Assembly: GCA_005239465.1 (NCBI GenBank)
Contig: SPAW01000035.1
Coordinates: forward strand, 1-64,000
Length of the DNA stretch: 64,000 bases
DNA from: Nitrospira sp.
Lineage (GTDB): Bacteria; Nitrospirota; Nitrospiria; Nitrospirales; Nitrospiraceae
Direction of reading: 5' to 3'
Part shown: one piece after another, positions 60,032-64,000 of the stretch
How positions within the stretch are numbered: position 1 is the first letter of the stretch
Layout: each line of letters begins with the position of its first letter
Program-made: the position numbers and the translations under genes
Notes under the pieces: model-generated
The model's input: the letters and a program-made list of their open reading frames with translations, nothing else
Database searches by the model: none
What the model was told of the DNA's origin: nothing

Positions 60032-61189
60032 GTGATCGGTGATGAGGGGCCAGTGACCAGTCACGAGGATCCAGAGGCCCTCGATACGCATAACGGTTCG
60101 ACAGGATCACTGTCCCGAGCCCAGTCGAGGGACGCATCACGAATCACCGGGCTCGTGTGTTCTTGCACTGCGCTGGCACTCGGCTTCGTAGGACTGGGCC
60201 AGTTCGACTTTCCAATCGTCCGCTATGTGCGATCTGTCACGATCCATCTCCCATGGGATCAACTCACTATTCCATGGATGGCCTTCACCAGCAACGCTGG
60301 AGATTGGATTGGTGAAGGGTCGCACCTGGTTGCCATCAGTGTGGCGCTCCTGGTGGTCGGGTGGCTCTTCTCGAAGCCGAACCTGAAAACAGCAGGGATC
60401 GAAACGCTGCTCGCCCATGGGATCGCGGCGTTGTTGTCGAACGGACTCAAGCACCTGGTAGGAAGACCGCGTCCCAAATTCGTCCATTCCGGAGAGTGGC
60501 AGTTCACCCCTTCTTGGGCATCGGGACTGGACTCCTTCCCCTCAGGGCATACTACTGTCAGTTTTGCCGTTGCCACGGTGCTGGCTAAGCGATTCCCTGC
60601 GTTCGGTCCGCTGTGTGTGAGTGTCGCAGCGTTTGTTGCGCTCAGCCGCGTCCTCCGTGGGGCGCATTTTCCGACCGATGTAATGGGAGGAGCAGTGTTG
60701 GGTGTACTCAGCGGCTCAATTGCTTCAGCACCATTGAAACAATGGAGCACCTCGCTTCAGGACGGGCTGCGGCACGCGGCCGTCGGAACCTGTGCGGTTT
60801 TCGCCCTGCTCTGGACCTTGTCGCATCAAGTTGATGAGGGGATTACCGGTGCTCTCTTGATAGGACTCGGCGTGGTGGCAGCGGCGAGTGGTTTGTGGCT
60901 CCGCCGAACCAATTGGTTCGGCAAAAAGAAGTCGGTCGAGGGCTGGCAGGCGAACGCCTCGTCGACGCTCATTGCCTATGGCCTCGCGGCCATGACGACT
61001 TCGCCTCTTGTGCTGGCCTCAGTCGGATTCGCCTGCCTGGCCTTTTGGTGCAACGGCACAGGCGCGTCGGAAAAGCAGAACCAGGATTCCCATGCATGGT
61101 TGATGATGAGGGAAAGCGTCCTGCTTGGGGGCGTGCTGCTCGCCCTTCTGATTCTCTACGATGGGCGAGGAGTCTTGCCGTTCCAGTGA
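60032..61189 (+). CDS. PAP2-family membrane phosphatase
   Basis: 385 residues from GTG 60032. The three phosphatase motifs are present: K-H-L-V-G-R-P-R-P (K-x6-R-P), F-P-S-G-H-T-T and S-R-V-L-R-G-A-H-F-P-T-D (S-R-x5-H-x3-D). About eight membrane helices follow, extending well past the core PAP2 domain (about 60-235), with an additional C-terminal helical region. It likely acts on lipid phosphate or pyrophosphate outside the membrane. The first 40 residues come partly from a GGTTCGACAGG-type dispersed repeat and look unlike a protein; a GTG at 60155 may be the true start. Confidence 0.88.
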   Translation: MIGDEGPVTSHEDPEALDTHNGSTGSLSRAQSRDASRITGLVCSCTALALGFVGLGQFDFPIVRYVRSVTIHLPWDQLTIPWMAFTSNAGDWIGEGSHLVAISVALLVVGWLFSKPNLKTAGIETLLAHGIAALLSNGLKHLVGRPRPKFVHSGEWQFTPSWASGLDSFPSGHTTVSFAVATVLAKRFPAFGPLCVSVAAFVALSRVLRGAHFPTDVMGGAVLGVLSGSIASAPLKQWSTSLQDGLRHAAVGTCAVFALLWTLSHQVDEGITGALLIGLGVVAAASGLWLRRTNWFGKKKSVEGWQANASSTLIAYGLAAMTTSPLVLASVGFACLAFWCNGTGASEKQNQDSHAWLMMRESVLLGGVLLALLILYDGRGVLPFQ

Positions 61190-61199
61190 CCGACTCGTC

Positions 61200-61275
61200 G
61201 CGCGTGAAGACTTCGGCGAGCTCCCCTCGACTGGCTCGGGGCCTGAGCTTGTCGAAGGCAGTCGAGCCGCGTCGT
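61200..61275. repeat. Dispersed CTTCGGCGAGCTC...GTCGAAGG repeat
   Basis: Words CTTCGGCGAGCTC (61211-61223), CCTCGACTGGCTCGGGGCC and TGTCGAAGGCAGTCGAGCC recur, in direct or inverted form, at 30183-30295, 60090-60130 and 63500-63690. Parts are self-complementary (GGCTCGACTG ... CAGTCGAG). 61276-61356 holds no gene. Confidence 0.6.
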
Positions 61276-61356
61276 TCGTATCTCGTCTCTCACAGACAAA
61301 TCCTGCGTTTCACGCTTCACGAAATACGCGTAACGAATAACACTCCACGTTTCTTT

Positions 61357-63123
61357 CTAATGTCCTAATATCTTGGACGGCGTCGTTGGGGGAGGAGTCG
61401 CACCTTCCGGGATCGTCACCATCGGTTGGCTGGCTAAGAGGATGTAACCGTATTGCTTGAGAATCGGCTGAAACGTCGCCGCTTCAATCGGCAATGAATC
61501 CTGAAACATTTCCGGCAGGAGAATCATCGCACGGCCCCGGTCGGCCAGTGCGGTACGCAGCCGATCGACTTCTCCGGACGGGATGAAGACCACTTTCCGC
61601 CTCGCGTAGAACGCCATGGAAGGCCTCGTCGAGCCAAACGCAATGAATTGATCCGTTGGACTGAGATTCAATCCCGCCGCGTACGCCAATTCCTGTGGGG
61701 GTGCGAGGGCATACCGGTTGATGCCGGGAATGACGGTGAGGATGACGAGAAGGAACGCGCTCGCCAGCGCTCCTCCCGCGGCTCCAAAGGCCGCTCCGCG
61801 TCGCTCTTCATTGAACCCGAAATAGCCGACCAGCCCCATGCCGATCAAGAGCACTGCCGCCGCAAGATAGGGACCGCTGCCAAGATCGAATTGTGCGGCC
61901 ATGGGAAATTCCCTGACCAGCATTCCGGAGAACTTATCGTAGAGTGTGGGCAGTAAGGCGAACCCTAGAGCCAGGAGATATCCCAATCCCATCATGGCGT
62001 GAATCGAGCCTCGAATCCCTTTCGTCCGCGGGTCCTTCAGACATTGTGACCAAAACATCGCGGTCAGTAATGCGGCCGCGGGAAACAGCGGTCCGATATA
62101 GTGCGGCAGGCGGGTGGACGACAGGGTAAAGAACACAAACACTCCCACAATCCACAGGGCCGCGAACCATTCCAACTCGGCATCGGAATGTGTTGCGTCC
62201 CGCGGATCAAGCGATTCACGCTTGACGCCTAACGTCTCACGCGACTCCCACCAGCTTCTGAACGCCCGATACAACGCAACAGGAAGCAACGCGCTCCAGG
62301 GAAAGAAGCCAAGAAGCAATACCGGAAAATAGAACCACAGCCCTCCTCCATGTCCTTCCATTGGACTGAGGAATCGTCCCACCGTGTGGAGCTTTGCTTG
62401 AGAAGCGTAGGCATCCCCATGCATGAGGAACATGGCGGCATACCAGGGAGCGGCCAGGAGGAGCAGCAGCAACGTACCGGCGATGGGGAAACCCCGCTGC
62501 CAGAAGACTGTCCAGCGCCGCGTCGCAGTCAGGTAGAGAATGGTCGTCGTGAGCGGGACCGCAAGCCCGACCGGCCCCTTCGTCAGTGTCGCGAGGGCCA
62601 TGCCGACGTAAAAGCCCCAGATCCAATGACGTCCCGAGCTCGTTCCATGGAGGCCCAGCCAAAATCCATAAAGGGAGAGCGTGGTAAAGAAGATCAAGAC
62701 ACTATCGGTGATGGCCATGCGTCCCAGCACGAGCATCTCGACGTTCAACAGCAACATGAGGGCGCCGAAAAGACCGACGGCCTGGCCGCGCAGCCGGGAG
62801 AGAAAGAGATATTGCATGACGATCAAGGCGACTCCGAACAAGGCGGACGGAACGCGAGCCGCGAATTCGCTCACGCCGAAGACATGATAGGACATGGTCA
62901 TCAGCCAGTACACAAAGACCGGCTTGGCAACACGCAGTTCTCCATTGAACGTCGGAGTAAGCAGGTCTCCAGATGCGAACATCTCACGGCCGGCTTCAGC
63001 GTTCCGTCCTTCGTCGCGATCGGTGAGCCCCATGTCGCCGAGACCCAGGAAGAAGAGCAAGCCCGACAGGGCCAGGAGGACAAGCAGCATCACTGGCTGG
63101 TTGGCGGTGCGATCGATGGTCAC
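61357..63123 (-). CDS. ArnT/PMT-family (GT83/GT39-like) membrane glycosyltransferase
   Basis: 588 residues, about 12 membrane helices. The first periplasmic loop has the catalytic acidic motif G-L-T-D-R-D-E-G-R-N-A-E-A-G-R-E-M, followed by P-T-F-N-G-E-L-R-V-A-K-P-V-F-V-Y-W, the pattern of ArnT-type enzymes that use undecaprenyl-phosphate-linked sugars. L-G-R-M-A-I-T-D-S and T-K-G-P-V-G-L also fit. The C-terminal soluble part (about 490-588) is periplasmic. The acceptor, lipid A or another lipid or protein, is unknown. A free-standing LAB_N gene lies 59 bases upstream. Confidence 0.93.
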   Translation of the reverse strand: MTIDRTANQPVMLLVLLALSGLLFFLGLGDMGLTDRDEGRNAEAGREMFASGDLLTPTFNGELRVAKPVFVYWLMTMSYHVFGVSEFAARVPSALFGVALIVMQYLFLSRLRGQAVGLFGALMLLLNVEMLVLGRMAITDSVLIFFTTLSLYGFWLGLHGTSSGRHWIWGFYVGMALATLTKGPVGLAVPLTTTILYLTATRRWTVFWQRGFPIAGTLLLLLLAAPWYAAMFLMHGDAYASQAKLHTVGRFLSPMEGHGGGLWFYFPVLLLGFFPWSALLPVALYRAFRSWWESRETLGVKRESLDPRDATHSDAELEWFAALWIVGVFVFFTLSSTRLPHYIGPLFPAAALLTAMFWSQCLKDPRTKGIRGSIHAMMGLGYLLALGFALLPTLYDKFSGMLVREFPMAAQFDLGSGPYLAAAVLLIGMGLVGYFGFNEERRGAAFGAAGGALASAFLLVILTVIPGINRYALAPPQELAYAAGLNLSPTDQFIAFGSTRPSMAFYARRKVVFIPSGEVDRLRTALADRGRAMILLPEMFQDSLPIEAATFQPILKQYGYILLASQPMVTIPEGATPPPTTPSKILGH

Positions 63124-63182
63124 GGGATGTTCCTATCTGTGGGTGACGTCGCGTGCTGAGGGACACCTGACTTGGTGAACGA

Positions 63183-63482
63183 TCATGTCTGCTGAGACGA
63201 TGGGCGAGCCGGACCCTTGGCTTGGTCCGCTCGGTGGATGAGTATCAGATTGCGAAGATAGACGAACGTGCCGATACCTTGTCCCGAAATAAAGACCGGA
63301 TCTTTTCGGTAGATGGCGTAGGCGAGCGTGATGAGCCCGCCGACCAGGCTCATATACCAAAAGGCGACGGGAACGCGGCTTTCGGCTTTCCGTTCAGACG
63401 CGATCCACTGAATCACCCAGCGACCGAAAAAGAGACCTTGGCCGAGGAAGCCGATGCCGATCCAGATAGCCTCGATACTCAT
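63183..63482 (-). CDS. Free-standing LAB_N (lipid-A-disaccharide synthase N-terminal domain-like) membrane protein
   Basis: 99 residues, three hydrophobic segments. It has G-F-L-G-Q-G-L-F-F-G-R-W-V-I-Q-W-I-A-S-E-R-K-A-E-S-R-V-P-V-A-F-W-Y-M-S-L-V-G-G-L-I-T-L-A-Y-A-I, the LAB_N signature, followed by R-K-D-P-V-F-I-S-G-Q-G-I-G-T-F-V-Y-L-R-N-L. LAB_N occurs fused to LpxB or alone near lipid-linked sugar enzymes; its fold is SMR-like and a flippase/partner role is suspected. Its ATG overlaps the stop of the four-helix gene (ATGA). ArnT-like gene downstream suggests work on lipid-linked sugars. Confidence 0.9.
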   Translation of the reverse strand: MSIEAIWIGIGFLGQGLFFGRWVIQWIASERKAESRVPVAFWYMSLVGGLITLAYAIYRKDPVFISGQGIGTFVYLRNLILIHRADQAKGPARPSSQQT

Positions 63483-64000
63483 GAAGCAGCCGTGACGCGT
63501 GACGCGTCCCTCGACCCCTCGACCTCGCTCGGGGTCGAGCCTGAGCGCTGTCGAAGGCTCGACTGGGCTTGGCCTGCGATCGTTCGACCCAGAGGCTCTC
63601 GACGGAGCTCCGATCGTTCGACCCAGAGGCTCTCGACGGGCGAGCTCGGTCGAGTCGGGCCTTGAGCCTGTCGAAAGGTCGTACCGTGACGCGTGACAGG
63701 TTTATGCTTGAGCATTCGGAGAAGAGCGGTGAGCATTTTTCGTATTTGGTCCAAAAGTGCCAAGGGTTTGCTTTCGGAAAAGAATCCCATTCGTTGTGCA
63801 AGTAGAAGCTGTGTTTCAAATTCCGCAGCCGAGCCCAGCGCGACGTGCAGAAATTGGATGAACTCTTCACTGGCATTTCTTGCGGAACCTTCAGCGATAT
63901 TGCTTGGACTAGAGACTGCCGAACGTCTTGCCTGCACGGTGAGTCCGTACAGTTCTTCTTTCGGAAACCGTCCAGTGATGGCGTAAATCTCGGACGTCAG
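63479..64000 (-). CDS. Four-helix-bundle protein (S23/IVP type), C-terminal part with repeat-derived tail (runs off right edge)
   Basis: Minus-strand frame open from the edge. L-T-S-E-I-Y-A-I-T then F-P-K-E-E-L-Y-G-L-T, then R-R-S-A-V-S-S-P-S-N-I-A-E-G-S-A-R-N-A and F-I-Q-F-L-H-V-A-L-G-S-A-A-E-F-E-T-Q-L are the four-helix-bundle (S23-like) family, about 120 residues in total. The family core ends near L-L-R-M-L-K-H-K. The remaining 60-odd residues (about 63690-63479) are encoded by the repeat island and are not family sequence. The stop overlaps the LAB_N ATG. Start lies right of the window; function of the family is unclear. Confidence 0.85.
   Translation of the reverse strand: MTSEIYAITGRFPKEELYGLTVQARRSAVSSPSNIAEGSARNASEEFIQFLHVALGSAAEFETQLLLAQRMGFFSESKPLALLDQIRKMLTALLRMLKHKPVTRHGTTFRQAQGPTRPSSPVESLWVERSELRREPLGRTIAGQAQSSLRQRSGSTPSEVEGSRDASRVTAAS
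63490..63697. repeat. Repeat island bounded by 14-bp direct repeats
   Basis: CCGTGACGCGTGAC occurs exactly at 63490-63503 and 63684-63697. Between them a 29-base word beginning CGATCGTTCGACCC occurs exactly twice (63577-63605 and 63611-63639), with further GTCGAGCCTGAGC...TGTCGAAGG words. The whole block lies inside the frame of the four-helix-bundle gene. Confidence 0.7.

Noticed and set aside
63504-63683. Possible CRISPR-like array
   Set aside because: Only one 29-bp repeat pair is present with a 5-base gap; spacers are absent and the block is GTCGA-rich REP-like sequence.

Overview
The window is a 64 kb piece of a GC-rich bacterial chromosome, most likely from a Nitrospira-like member of the Nitrospirota. 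That placement is inferred from gene order (rimP-nusA-infB-DUF503-rbfA-truB-rpsO-pnp-M16 peptidase; alaC-hom-thrC-apgM-lysC-cimA), from many small exported redox proteins, and from a short dispersed element bounded by CAGGATRCTSAA ends that I remember from Nitrospira genomes. I see no rRNA, CRISPR array, intact insertion sequence or prophage. One tRNA, tRNA-Pro(GGG), is present.

Layout. 1-3.2 kb is an eroded accessory edge. It holds the start of a Gp49/HigB-like toxin with a perfect 20-bp operator-like palindrome upstream, hairpin repeats, a decayed cytochrome-type gene (broken CxxCH, in-frame stops), a small lipoprotein, a cupredoxin, and an exported-protein gene frameshifted at a run of six C. 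3.2-5.9 kb has a 2[4Fe-4S] ferredoxin, a DUF192 protein, a Rieske ferredoxin, a chagasin-like inhibitor and a class IV aminotransferase. 5.95-16.1 kb is the translation/RNA operon, preceded by an attenuator-like hairpin in front of rimP. 16.4-17.65 kb has two exported proteins of unknown function. 17.75-23.8 kb, on the minus strand, reads pdxJ-nnrD-tsaE-lapA-mutS. 24.1-32.1 kb is an aspartate-family amino-acid cluster. Its apgM gene lies where homoserine kinase would be expected, and no thrB is visible.

32.2-37.3 kb carries an IHF/HU gene, a MerR regulator, tRNA-Pro, surE, a DedA protein, cysS, rlmB and a free-standing LuxR-type HTH protein. 37.5-53.2 kb is a large type IV pilus locus: prepilin peptidase, a first set of four pseudopilin-like proteins, a PilB/GspE ATPase, a PilZ protein (opposite strand), a second set of four pseudopilins, a small exported protein, a 1456-residue PilY1, and a lipoprotein with Ig/cadherin-like repeats. 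53.3-55.8 kb is phoH-ybeY-ftsY. 55.9-61.2 kb has a two-receiver response regulator, an M1-like exported peptidase, a TolB-like propeller and a PAP2 phosphatase. 61.4-64 kb, on the minus strand, has an ArnT/PMT-type glycosyltransferase, a free-standing LAB_N membrane protein and a four-helix-bundle protein whose C-terminus runs through a repeat island and off the right edge.

The most interesting leads are the duplicated pseudopilin sets with PilY1 and its lipoprotein neighbour; apgM as a possible homoserine kinase with an altered active-site motif; the rimP leader hairpin; and the remnants and repeats at both edges. All identifications come from reading sequence motifs by eye. No database search was run.
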